A stretch of DNA of 27,462 nucleotides from Candidatus Propionivibrio dominans. Lineage in GTDB: Bacteria; Pseudomonadota; Gammaproteobacteria; Burkholderiales; Rhodocyclaceae. The stretch's first letter is position 1. Every line of letters starts with the position of its first letter. The notes below the pieces were generated by a model. That model did no database searches, was not told where the DNA came from, and was given only the letters and a program-made list of their open reading frames with translations. The position numbers and the translations under genes were made by a program. Where the stretch lies: assembly GCA_016709335.1 (NCBI GenBank), contig JADJNC010000052.1:1-27462 (forward strand), read 5' to 3'. Shown piece by piece: positions 11,040-18,504 of this stretch.

Positions 11040-11478
11040 CATTCCATTTGACCAGGCCAACAAACTGGGGAAATCCGGATTATCGCGTGGACGGAGTGAA
11101 ACCAATCCGAAAGCTTCGCAATTACGCCCGTCTGGCAGTGGTTGGTTTAGCCACAGGCTAGTGGCCAGCAGAGAAATAAGTACCTCTTTGTTAGGGTTAT
11201 TAGACCGAATGGACATTAGTCCGAATGGACTATTGTGTTGCCTCGGTAACACCCGTACTATTGCCACGTGATAATTGCTTCAGCTCGGATGAGCCAAGAA
11301 CATATTGCTAGGTTGGAACAGATTGGCTGAGAGTTCGGTTACTGCGTCTTTTAGCTATTCAGGCCGTCGGATGCGCTGATAACAAATAGCAAACGACCAA
11401 AGTCTCTAGCTGAATGGCTCCAGGTATGCTTGGTTTTGCGTATCAGGTTTTCTGTCAAACGATTAATAGGAGAAAAAG
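11040..11478. promoter_or_regulatory. Divergent intergenic region upstream of tgpA and the PEP-CTERM gene
   Basis: About 440 bases that should contain the promoters of leftward tgpA and the rightward PEP-CTERM gene. It is AT-richer than the flanking genes. It contains a tandem 10-base repeat (CCGAATGGAC at 11205-11214 and 11221-11230, period 16) and a small hairpin GCCAC-AGGCTA-GTGGC near 11150-11165. No confident sigma-70 boxes were identified. A 76-codon open frame on the minus strand has no recognisable features. Confidence 0.4.
11205..11230. repeat. Tandem direct repeat, period 16
   Basis: The 10-base unit CCGAATGGAC occurs twice with a 16-base period. The second copy also forms the inverted repeat AGTCC-GAAT-GGACT. 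It lies in the divergent promoter region between tgpA and the PEP-CTERM gene, which would suit a dimeric regulator bound twice on one DNA face every 1.5 turns. No regulator is assigned. Confidence 0.45.
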
Positions 11479-12061
11479 ATGATGAGTTCTATACGCTTTG
11501 GACTGCTTGTTGCGTGTGCTTCACTAATGTCGTTTAGCGCCTCCGTCAATGCAGCCATCACAACATACACTTATACTGGAAATGCTTTTAACAGTGTTAC
11601 ATCCCCATACACCACGAGCGACAGTGTTACCGGTTCTATCACACTAGCTAATGCATTGGCGAGCAATCTCACCAGTTTCACTACGGTTACGCCCTCCTCG
11701 TTCAGCTTTAGCGATGGGATAAACACCGTGACAAACACGACCGCCAATGTTGGTTCCTTATTCGCATTCAAGACTGACGCAATCGGAAATATTTTCCAAT
11801 GGCAGGTCTCTGTCTACACCGGCTCGGTTTTCCAGTTTTCCATTGCGACGGTAAATCCAGGCTTATTCAGTCCCGATGACCATGTTTACGTGAACAGTGG
11901 CAATACCGCATATGGGCAGATTTTAAATAGTCCGGGCACTTGGACTGTCGCAACCGTTCCCTGAACCCGAAACTTATGCACTGCTCTTGGCTGGACTTGG
12001 CTTGATGGGTGCTGTTGCGCGTCGCAGGAAAACAAGCGCGCCTGAGCGAGTTGTCTTTTGA
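11479..12061 (+). CDS. PEP-CTERM sorting domain protein, one frame break before the sorting tail
   Basis: A small exported protein with an N-terminal signal peptide (cleavage likely after ASVNA) and a Ser/Thr-rich, low-charge body of about 135 residues. The first frame stops at 11964. Dropping one C from the CCC run at 11959-11961 restores VPEPETYALLLAGLGLM followed by AVARRRK, a textbook PEP-CTERM tripartite tail: PEP motif, hydrophobic helix, basic cluster. The restored frame ends at 12061. Such tails are recognised by exosortase (EpsH/XrtA) and are typical of exopolysaccharide-producing Gram-negatives. AGGAGA at 11468-11473 supports the ATG at 11479, or the one at 11482. No exosortase gene lies in the window. 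The body of the protein is not recognised. Confidence 0.85.
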
Positions 12062-12073
12062 CGGTTGAACAAG

Positions 12074-12099
12074 ACGGGAGCTTTGGTTCCCGTTTTAAT
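12074..12099 (+). terminator. Rho-independent terminator after the PEP-CTERM gene
   Basis: The stem is ACGGGAGC / GTTCCCGT with a TTTG loop and one G-T pair, followed by TTTAATTT. It starts 13 bases after the restored stop codon at 12061. This supports the view that the PEP-CTERM gene really extends to 12061. Confidence 0.75.
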
Positions 12100-12240
12100 T
12101 TGTGGGGTGCGTTTGGTATATGCCTGCAAACAGACTGAACCGGCCCGATAGGTTCTGACGACTAATGGCTCTTGCCAGGCTGTCAAGCCAATCCTGATTG
12201 AGATCGTTCTCGTCACTGAGTTTATGCAAATCAGGGGCTG

Positions 12241-12280
12241 CTTCTCGGCCTTATGCACAGCTTTTTATAAGGCCGAGAAG
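12241..12280. repeat. Perfect 14-bp inverted repeat (strong hairpin)
   Basis: The arms are CTTCTCGGCCTTAT (12241-12254) and its exact reverse complement (12267-12280), with a 12-base loop. There is no U-run after either arm, so it is not a standard terminator. It lies 86 bases before the moxR start and could act in the 5' leader of that operon or mark an old insertion end. Confidence 0.7.
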
Positions 12281-12365
12281 ATCAATGTCTTTCAGCCAAA
12301 GCCGCCGGCCAAAAACTCGTCGCATGATTCGTTCTGGATAAACGTCAGGCAAGGTAATATTGACC

Positions 12366-13322
12366 ATGCGCAGATTCGCGCATTCTGAAAGCCTAAAGCT
12401 CGTGATAACCACTTCCCTGATTTCCAACATCGAAAAGGTCGTCGTCGGCAAGCGCGCCGTCGTCGAGCTTGCCGTTGTCTCCCTGCTTTGCCGGGGGCAT
12501 ATCCTGCTCGAGGATGTCCCCGGCACCGGCAAGACCATGCTGGCACGAGCGCTGGCGCGCTCGGTAGCGGCAGACATGAAGCGGATTCAATGTACCCCCG
12601 ATCTGCTGCCGTCCGACATCACCGGGGTGGCGATCTACAACCAGAAAAGTACTGAGTTCGAGTTCCGGCCCGGGCCGGTATTTACCAATCTGCTGCTCGC
12701 CGACGAAATCAATCGCGCCACGCCGCGGGCGCAGTCTGCCCTGCTGGAGTGCATGGAGGAATTCCGCGTCAGTTCCGACGGGACGACGCATGAACTGCCG
12801 AAGCTCTTTATGGTGCTGGCAACGCAGAATCCCATCGACATGGCCGGAACCCATCCGCTTCCCGAAGCCCAGCTTGATCGCTTCTTTGTCAGGCTCAGTA
12901 TCGGCTACCCGACGGTAGACGAAGAAGTCAGCATCCTCGCTGCCCAGGTCAAGGCGCATCCGATCGACGGTCTGCAACCGGTCATCTCGGAGTCGGCCGT
13001 GCTTGCCTCCAGGGAGCAGGTCAAGGAAATCCATGTCGCCCCCGATGTCGTGAAATACATCGTTCGCATCAGCGACGCCACGCGCCGACATCCTGAACTG
13101 CGGCTGGGTGCAAGTCCGCGCGGCACTCTGGCGCTGGCACGCGGTTCGCGTGGACTGGCCTATTTGCGTGGTCGTGATTTTGTTTCACCCGATCTGGTCA
13201 AGACCATGGCCGGCCCCATCTTTGAGCACCGGCTGATCCTGAAACCGAAGGCAGCCGCGATGGGGCGAAGCGCTCACACCATTCTCAAAGAAGTTCTCGA
13301 TCAGGTCACCCCGCCGGTCTAG
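12366..13322 (+). CDS. MoxR-family AAA+ ATPase
   Basis: A cytoplasmic AAA_3 (MoxR) ATPase, expected to act as a chaperone-like partner of the DUF58 and TgpA-like proteins encoded next to it. Visible motifs are Walker A in DVPGTGKT (lysine about residue 56), Walker B in LLLADEINRA (about 109-118), the sensor stretch ATQNPIDMAGTHPLPEAQLD, and the C-terminal helical lid with SPRGTLAL. The length, about 318 residues, is normal. The ATG at 12366 is chosen over a TTG two codons earlier; AAGG near 12352 is a weak ribosome site. The next gene starts 16-22 bases after its stop, so co-transcription is likely. The long hairpin at 12241-12280 lies in its probable leader. Confidence 0.93.
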   Translation: MRRFAHSESLKLVITTSLISNIEKVVVGKRAVVELAVVSLLCRGHILLEDVPGTGKTMLARALARSVAADMKRIQCTPDLLPSDITGVAIYNQKSTEFEFRPGPVFTNLLLADEINRATPRAQSALLECMEEFRVSSDGTTHELPKLFMVLATQNPIDMAGTHPLPEAQLDRFFVRLSIGYPTVDEEVSILAAQVKAHPIDGLQPVISESAVLASREQVKEIHVAPDVVKYIVRISDATRRHPELRLGASPRGTLALARGSRGLAYLRGRDFVSPDLVKTMAGPIFEHRLILKPKAAAMGRSAHTILKEVLDQVTPPV

Positions 13323-13338
13323 TCGAGGTATCGAGGCG

Positions 13339-14619
13339 ATGGAAATGATCAGGCAGCTTCGATCCTGGCTCCAGCGGCGTATCCGGCTCGTCCTGCTGGT
13401 CGTTCTGGTTCTGGTCGCCTACATTGGGGCCATCAATCGGGCACACAGCCTGCCGTGGTTCATTGCGGCGATGCTGACGGCGACGCTCGTCGTCGGACTG
13501 GCCTGGCCACACTGGCTGGTCGGACGTCTGTCGGTAATACGCCGGGGGCCTGATCGGGCCGAGGAAGGAGAATCGATCACCTTTCATGTCGATGTGCAGA
13601 ATCATGGTTATCTGCCGCGCTTCATGGTTGAACTGATCGACCATCTTCCCTTTGTCGGAGCCACGGCGGGCATGTCGCCGGGGGGAGCCAGCACGCTGGG
13701 GATGATCGGCTATGTTCCGGGGCGCAGTACCCGTCAGTTCGCCATGCCGCTGGTTTGCGAGAAGCGCGGGCTGTACACGCTGGGTCCGGTCGGCCTGGCA
13801 TCGAGTTTCCCGCTCGGACTTGCCGAAGCACGACAGCAGCGCAACGAAGGGGTGCATAGCCTGACCGTTTATCCGGCCGTGTTTCCGATCGTAAATATGT
13901 CGCTGTGCGGCGCACCGAGCCAGATCCATCGCGGCGGCTACCTGTTGCCTGAGGGCGCCGGCGCCGCCGAGTTTTCCGGTCTGCGCGAATACCGGCTGGG
14001 CGATAATCCGCGCCACATCCACTGGCCGACGACGGCCCGCATGAATGAACTGATGGTCAAACAGTTCGAACCCCTGGCGTCGGCATGCCTGTACATCGCC
14101 CTCGATCTCGCCAGCGAGTCGAATGTCGGCCAGGGCCGGCAGGCGACGCTGGAATATGCGGCACGCATTGCCGCCTCGATTGCGCGGTTCACCTGCTACA
14201 ACAACATTCGCACCCGCATGCTTGGAGCCGGTTCGCGAAATGTCGAGGTCGACGCCGGCAGCGGGGCGCTTCAATACCAGCGCATTCTGGACGAGCTGGC
14301 CGTTGTCGACTCCGACGGAAGCTTGCCCTATGCGAGCGTTCTCGAGGATATCGCCACCCGCTCGATTGACGGCGAAACCGTCCTCGTCTTCCTCTCCCAG
14401 CAAGCCAGCGAATCGATCGCCACCGTCAACGCGCTGACGCTGTTGTGCGCCAAGCGTGCGCATATTTTCGCAATCGTGTTCGAGCGCAGCAGTTTCATTG
14501 ATGTCGCCTCGCCAGCGGATGCGCCAGCGGATGCGGTCACGGCTGTCCTGCAGGAACTCGACGCGACTTGCTTGCGCGTCCGGTGTGGCGACGACCTGGT
14601 CCATCTGTTCAACGCATGA
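13339..14619 (+). CDS. DUF58 domain protein
   Basis: A membrane-anchored DUF58 protein, the usual partner of MoxR ATPases. Two N-terminal membrane segments lie at about residues 17-32 and 40-58. The DUF58 signature appears near residues 212-245 as FSGLREYRLGDNPRHIHW followed by MVKQFE. The rest resembles the vWA-like fold of this family. The biochemical role is not established. The ATG at 13345 may be the true start, since GAGG at 13333-13336 sits eight bases before it; the one listed is two codons longer. The stop overlaps the start of the next gene (ATGA), showing tight operon structure. Confidence 0.9.
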   Translation: MEMIRQLRSWLQRRIRLVLLVVLVLVAYIGAINRAHSLPWFIAAMLTATLVVGLAWPHWLVGRLSVIRRGPDRAEEGESITFHVDVQNHGYLPRFMVELIDHLPFVGATAGMSPGGASTLGMIGYVPGRSTRQFAMPLVCEKRGLYTLGPVGLASSFPLGLAEARQQRNEGVHSLTVYPAVFPIVNMSLCGAPSQIHRGGYLLPEGAGAAEFSGLREYRLGDNPRHIHWPTTARMNELMVKQFEPLASACLYIALDLASESNVGQGRQATLEYAARIAASIARFTCYNNIRTRMLGAGSRNVEVDAGSGALQYQRILDELAVVDSDGSLPYASVLEDIATRSIDGETVLVFLSQQASESIATVNALTLLCAKRAHIFAIVFERSSFIDVASPADAPADAVTAVLQELDATCLRVRCGDDLVHLFNA

Positions 14620-16046
14620 GCCCACCCGTCACCTACCGGCCGGCGTATATCGGCCTCTTTGCCTCACTGGTGTTGGCGGTCACCTGCAACGCCTATCTGG
14701 ACATACAGTACGGCACTTTCGGCATTGAGGTGATGGTCTGGGCGACGATCTATTTCTTCACGCTGCGCGTGGCCTGGAAGCAGGCCGGCCAGGTCAATGA
14801 GGGCGGTCGCGTATGGCAAAAGGGCTGGATCGTCGGCGCCCTGTTCTTCATCATTGTAGTTTTCATACCGATGTGGGGCTTTCCGCGCGCAGGCCTTTAC
14901 GGGCTGGCCGCAATGCAGGCATCGATGAACTGCGTCACCGTGGATCGCAGACGATTCATGATGGCCTTGATGGTTTCGGCCGTCATGGTGATGTTTGCCA
15001 CCATGAGCTGGCGCGCCGACTGGACCATGATCTTCTATCTGGTGCCCTACCTGTTTGCTGTCGTCTTCACACTCGTTGCCGAGCAGGTCAGCCGGCGTGT
15101 CCGGGAGGTGCAAAGGGACGGGGTCGCCCAGAACGTCACCGTCGGCCAGGGGGCGTCTATCATTGCTGCGAGCGCAACGCTGCTGGCCGTGGGGCTGGCA
15201 CTTTTTGCCGTAACTCCGCAAGTCACCTGGCTTTCGTTGAAATGGAAATACGGCCAGCTCAGCAATATCGGAATTCTCCATGGCAAGGTAAAAGGCGCCG
15301 ACGGTGGAATCCTTGAATCTGGCGGCGCCGCTGGCGGCGCAGACGAAGCGAAACGGGCAGCGGGCGCCGACGGCCGCGATCCCGGGGGTGATCAGGATCT
15401 TGCACATGGCGAAGCCAATGGTCCAAGTGGTGACGGGTATCGCGAAAGCACAGACCAAAGATTTGCATGGCCCACGCCAAAGGAAATGCGCGAAGCCGCC
15501 AGGCGAAAGGGCATGCCTGTCTGGCAAGCCACGAGCATTACAAAACTCGCGGAGTCGATAGAGAAACTCGACAGGATAGTCCAGCCGCTGATGGCCAGAG
15601 TACAGGTCATGACCACGCTCGCCAAGCAATGGCTGGAAGCAAATCGGCAGTCCTTGATCCTCGGCCTGATGATTTTCCTGCTGTTGCTGCTGCTCGGCGC
15701 AGCCTACATGCTCCTGCGTGAATTGCGTCTTGGCCTCTGGATACGGATGCAGACGGATTTTCTGCGCTTCGGCCTGTTGGGACTCCATGCGCCGGGCAAT
15801 GCCGGCGCTCGCCAGTTCTTCGGAGCCATGGAACGACTCTTCGCAGTGAATGATGTGGAGCGTGACGCGCGACTGAACACGCGCGAGTACCTGGCCGTAC
15901 TGGGCAGGATGCAAGGATCTTTGCGCAACGAGGCCAGGGAAATGACCGAGCTGTTCGAACAGGCGCGCTACGGTAATTCAAGCGTCAGTGGAAGCGAAGT
16001 CGCACGAATGCGACAACTTTACCGGCAGATGTATCAGTGTGTATGA
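14616..16046 (+). CDS. TgpA-like membrane protein with DUF4129 but no transglutaminase core
   Basis: The third gene of the moxR operon, about 476 residues. Six hydrophobic segments fill the first ~200 residues, resembling the TgpA N-terminal domain. A polar Gly/Ala/Asp-rich loop follows where the transglutaminase core would be, then one more helix (LILGLMIFLLLLLLGAAYML) and a C-terminal DUF4129-like region with LNTREYLAVL and ELFEQARYG. No Cys/His/Asp triad is visible in the loop. The order MoxR-DUF58-this protein matches the usual MoxR-DUF58-TgpA order, so it may be a scaffold paralogue that lost the enzyme domain. The true TgpA is encoded at 8994-11003. The start overlaps the DUF58 stop (ATGA at 14616). 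Confidence 0.75.
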   Translation: MSPPVTYRPAYIGLFASLVLAVTCNAYLDIQYGTFGIEVMVWATIYFFTLRVAWKQAGQVNEGGRVWQKGWIVGALFFIIVVFIPMWGFPRAGLYGLAAMQASMNCVTVDRRRFMMALMVSAVMVMFATMSWRADWTMIFYLVPYLFAVVFTLVAEQVSRRVREVQRDGVAQNVTVGQGASIIAASATLLAVGLALFAVTPQVTWLSLKWKYGQLSNIGILHGKVKGADGGILESGGAAGGADEAKRAAGADGRDPGGDQDLAHGEANGPSGDGYRESTDQRFAWPTPKEMREAARRKGMPVWQATSITKLAESIEKLDRIVQPLMARVQVMTTLAKQWLEANRQSLILGLMIFLLLLLLGAAYMLLRELRLGLWIRMQTDFLRFGLLGLHAPGNAGARQFFGAMERLFAVNDVERDARLNTREYLAVLGRMQGSLRNEAREMTELFEQARYGNSSVSGSEVARMRQLYRQMYQCV

Positions 16047-16088
16047 GTCGGAAGGGAGTTTGACGAAATCAAGGAAATGCTGAACATG

Positions 16089-16118
16089 CCGTCACACCGG
16101 CGGAAGCCGGTGTCCAGT
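16089..16118. repeat. REP-like hairpin
   Basis: The stem ACACCGGC (16094-16101) / GCCGGTGT (16106-16113) is a perfect 8-bp pair closed by a GGAA (GNRA-type) loop and flanked by GTC and CCAG. Palindromes of this style are scattered through many betaproteobacterial genomes between genes. There is no T-run, so it is not a classic terminator. It lies between the moxR operon and fliW. Confidence 0.6.
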
Positions 16119-16212
16119 GCCTGTATCGTCTGTATCGTATTGCACGGCCTGTTCGATTGGAGTTAAATGGGGCTAGTGCCAATCTGGCGTTTACGTCTGT
16201 CGGGGAGAGTTT

Positions 16213-16641
16213 ATGAAAATTGATATCGAACGCCTTGGTTTGAAGAATGTGCCGGTCGATCCGGAGACATTGTTCACCTTCCCCGAAGGAATCGCCGGTT
16301 TCGAGGACTGCAAGCGCTTCAAGCTGTTCCATGAGGAAGGCAAGGCCACCGTTTTCTGGCTGCAATCGCTCGATGATACCGAGGTCATGTTCCCGATCGT
16401 GGCGCCTGAAGCGCTCGACATCGAGTATCAGATCGAACTGACGGATGCCGATTGTGCGCTGATCGGCCTGCACGGCGATGACGAAGTCGCTGTCGTGGTT
16501 ATCGTTTATCGCAATGAGGCCGAAGGCGGAAAAATTGCTGCCAATACCCGCTCGCCGGTGATTCTCAATCTGAATAGCCGCAAGGGAATGCAGAAGGTGC
16601 TGAAGGACGTTCATCCGACCCTGCTTTATCGCGCCCGCTGA
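16213..16641 (+). CDS. fliW: Flagellar assembly factor FliW
   Basis: FliW binds flagellin and the translational repressor CsrA, coupling flagellin secretion to its synthesis. The 142-residue length is right for the family. Typical features are the early FTFPEGIAGFEDCKRF, then VFWLQSLDD, FPIVAPE, and the C-terminal NTRSPVILNLNSRKGMQ. GGGGAGAG at 16201-16208 gives a good ribosome site before the ATG. No other flagellar gene is nearby, so it appears to be transcribed alone here. Confidence 0.92.
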   Translation: MKIDIERLGLKNVPVDPETLFTFPEGIAGFEDCKRFKLFHEEGKATVFWLQSLDDTEVMFPIVAPEALDIEYQIELTDADCALIGLHGDDEVAVVVIVYRNEAEGGKIAANTRSPVILNLNSRKGMQKVLKDVHPTLLYRAR

Positions 16642-16686
16642 CGGTCTGCGCCAGTCCGCCGAGGTGCAGGCCGCAGCGGGTTCAGG

Positions 16687-17244
16687 CTAACAGGATGAGG
16701 CGGCGCGTGCCGCCTGGTCATAGCGACCGGAGAGGGTGCGCAGCAGGCGGGCGATTTCGCCAAGATACTCGTTTTCTTCTTTCTGCCCCGAGAAGCCGGG
16801 GAGCAGGCAGGCTTCACGGATATCGCGGTAACGCTCGCACAAGGCCACACCTTCTTCGCTTAATGACAGAAAGACTTCCTTGCCGCGCTTGGTGCTGACG
16901 ACCAGTTTCATCCCCACCAGTTTCTTGACTGAATACGATACGACATGCGTGTCTTCGATGTTCAGGACGAAGCAGACATCGGCCAGTCGTTTTTCCGAGC
17001 TGCGGTGATTGATGTGATGCAGAACCAGTACATCAACCGGTGTCATGTCCTTGACCCCGGCCGCGCCCATGCAACGAATCAGCCAGCGGTTGAAGGCATG
17101 GCCGGCAATGATCAGTCCGAATTCAAACTCGGACAGTTCGGGCGATTTCTCCGAAATCAGATGCGAGGAAGAAACTATGCGCGGCGTCCTGTCCATTGGT
17201 CTGCCGGGTTTACCCAGTACTTTTGCTGTTGATCTGCTCGTCAT
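16687..17244 (-). CDS. MarR-like winged-helix transcriptional regulator
   Basis: A 185-residue predicted DNA-binding regulator. The centre (about residues 65-150) has a MarR-type winged helix: MTPVDVLVLHHI, a recognition region VLNIEDTHVVSYSVKKLV, and a wing VVSTKRGKEVFLSLSEEG. It is divergent from the TRAP-pxp locus, with a perfect palindrome between them. Local control of that locus, with autoregulation, is the natural inference. The ATG at 17244 lies about 22 bases from the TSS predicted from a TATAAT at 17273-17278. Its ribosome site is weak, and an internal ATG (MDRTPR) is an alternative start. The ligand is unknown; 5-oxoproline is a reasonable guess from context. Confidence 0.82.
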   Translation of the reverse strand: MTSRSTAKVLGKPGRPMDRTPRIVSSSHLISEKSPELSEFEFGLIIAGHAFNRWLIRCMGAAGVKDMTPVDVLVLHHINHRSSEKRLADVCFVLNIEDTHVVSYSVKKLVGMKLVVSTKRGKEVFLSLSEEGVALCERYRDIREACLLPGFSGQKEENEYLGEIARLLRTLSGRYDQAARAASSC

Positions 17245-17272
17245 GAGGAGGTTTCCATTGAGCTACCGCCGC

Positions 17273-17301
17273 ATTATACAAAATTTCATTGACAAAACGT
17301 C
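17273..17301 (-). promoter_or_regulatory. Predicted promoter of the MarR-like gene
   Basis: On the minus strand a perfect TATAAT (17278 to 17273) lies about 30 bases before the start codon. A weak -35-like element (GACGTT) at the right distance falls inside the palindrome. A bound repressor would therefore cover the -35 region, giving autoregulation. Confidence 0.6.
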
Positions 17302-17317
17302 GACGTTTTATTAACGT
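17289..17317 (+). promoter_or_regulatory. Predicted promoter of the TRAP-pxp operon
   Basis: A consensus -35 (TTGACA, 17289-17294) is followed after 17 bases by TAACGT (17312-17317), which keeps the conserved TA...T of the -10 box. The spacer is occupied by the 16-bp palindrome. The leader to dctP would be about 130 bases. Confidence 0.55.
17294..17309. promoter_or_regulatory. Perfect 16-bp palindromic operator candidate
   Basis: AAAACGTCGACGTTTT is its own exact reverse complement. It lies in the divergent promoter region between the MarR-like regulator and dctP, inside the spacer of the rightward promoter and over the -35 of the leftward one. Length and symmetry fit a MarR dimer site. Confidence 0.75.
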
Positions 17318-17454
17318 TGTGCGCGCGTAGTCAGCCTGCATGTGTTTTTTTCTGACCCGCATTGTTTGCATGTCCGGTCATCGCATGATTTCGTAGCACG
17401 ACATCCCCGGCTCGCCAGCGGCTTGCCGGACCTCATTCACCTCAGGAGAACTCT

Positions 17455-18428
17455 ATGTTGAACAAGCTCGTCGCTGTCGGCACCGCCTCGGCCATGCTGT
17501 TATTCGCCTCAGTGGCTCAGGCCCAGCAGAAATGGGACATGCCAACCGGATACCCGGAAGCAATTTCCACACGGAAAACATCCGGCAGTTTGCCGCCGAT
17601 GTCGATCAGGCGAGCGGCGGCAAACTGAAGATCACCGTGCACGACGGCGGTTCGCTGTTCAAGGCCAACGAAATCAAGCGCGCGGTGCAGGGTGGCCAGG
17701 CCGATATCGGCGAGATCATCATTTCCGGCTACTCCAACGAAGACCCGGTTTTTGGTGTCGATTCGATTCCCTTCCTGGCAACCGGTTACCCAGCGGCCGA
17801 GAAACTGTGGAAGGTATCGAAGGCGGCGACCGAAGCACGTCTGGCGAAACAGGGAATCAAGGTGCTGTACGATGTGCCCTGGCCTCCGCAAGGCATCTTC
17901 AGCGCCAAACCGATCAATTCGGCGGCGGATTTGAAGGGCGTCAAGTGGAGAGCGTATAACCCGAATACCAGCCGCATCGCCCAGTTGGTTGGCGCGCAGC
18001 CGGTCACCATCCAGGCCGCCGAACTGACCCAGGCGCTGGCCACCGGCGCCGTGACCACCTTCATGACCTCCGCTGCGACCGGCTACGACAGCAAGGTCTG
18101 GGAACAGGTCAAGTACTACTACGATGTCAGCGCCTGGCTGCCGAAAAATCTGGTCATCGTTTCACAGAAGGCATTTGACGCGCTCGACAAGCCGACACAG
18201 GCCGCCGTACTCAAGGCGGCGGCAGCAGCCCAGGCGCGTGGCTGGAAAACGAACGCCGAGAAGAACGCCTGGTACAAGGAACAACTGATCAAGAATGGCA
18301 TGAAAGTCGAAGAGGGCTCCGAGCAATTGCGCGCCGATTTCAGGAAAATCGGCTTGACCATGATCGGTGACTGGACGACGCAGACCGGTGCCGAGGGCCA
18401 GGCCATCATTGAGGCCTATCGCAAATAG
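17455..18428 (+). CDS. dctP: TRAP transporter substrate-binding protein DctP, one frame break
   Basis: A periplasmic binding protein of a TRAP (sodium- or proton-driven) importer. AGGAG at 17444-17448 precedes the ATG at 17455, which opens a clear signal peptide (LVAVGTASAMLLF...AQAQ). The mature start KWDMPTGYPE is typical. A single missing base around 17556-17561 shifts the frame; the family sequence then continues from NFHTENIRQFAADV to the stop at 18428. Conserved parts include GGQADIGEI, PFLATGYPAAEKLW and the ligand-binding arginine region KWRAYNPNTSRIAQLVGAQPV. It is followed by a terminator-like hairpin, then dctQ. Its position before pxpBCA suggests 5-oxoproline as ligand. Bordetella pertussis DctP6 and DctP7 are known pyroglutamate-binding relatives of the broader family. 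Confidence 0.9.
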
Positions 18429-18468
18429 CCGGCATGGGTAAAGAATCGGAAAATGCAGAACCACCCAG

Positions 18469-18492
18469 GGGTGCCCCGGCACCCGGTTTTTT
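18469..18492 (+). terminator. Terminator/attenuator between dctP and dctQ
   Basis: The stem GGGTGC / GCACCC with a CCCG loop (18469-18484) is followed by GG and six T's (18487-18492). It lies inside the operon, after the binding-protein gene. Partial termination here would give more binding protein than membrane subunits, as often seen in TRAP and ABC operons. The dctQ ribosome site (AGGGAG, 18494-18499) follows at once. Confidence 0.75.
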
Positions 18493-18504
18493 CAGGGAGT
18501 ATTG

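Noticed and set aside
11037..11267. A 76-codon minus-strand frame directly before tgpA
   Set aside because: It has no family features and lies in the divergent promoter region; its end abuts the tgpA TTG by chance.
12393..15914. Long minus-strand frames opposite moxR, DUF58 and the TgpA-like gene
   Set aside because: The plus strand has clear AAA+, DUF58 and DUF4129 motifs and coupled starts; the opposite frames are mirror artefacts of high GC.
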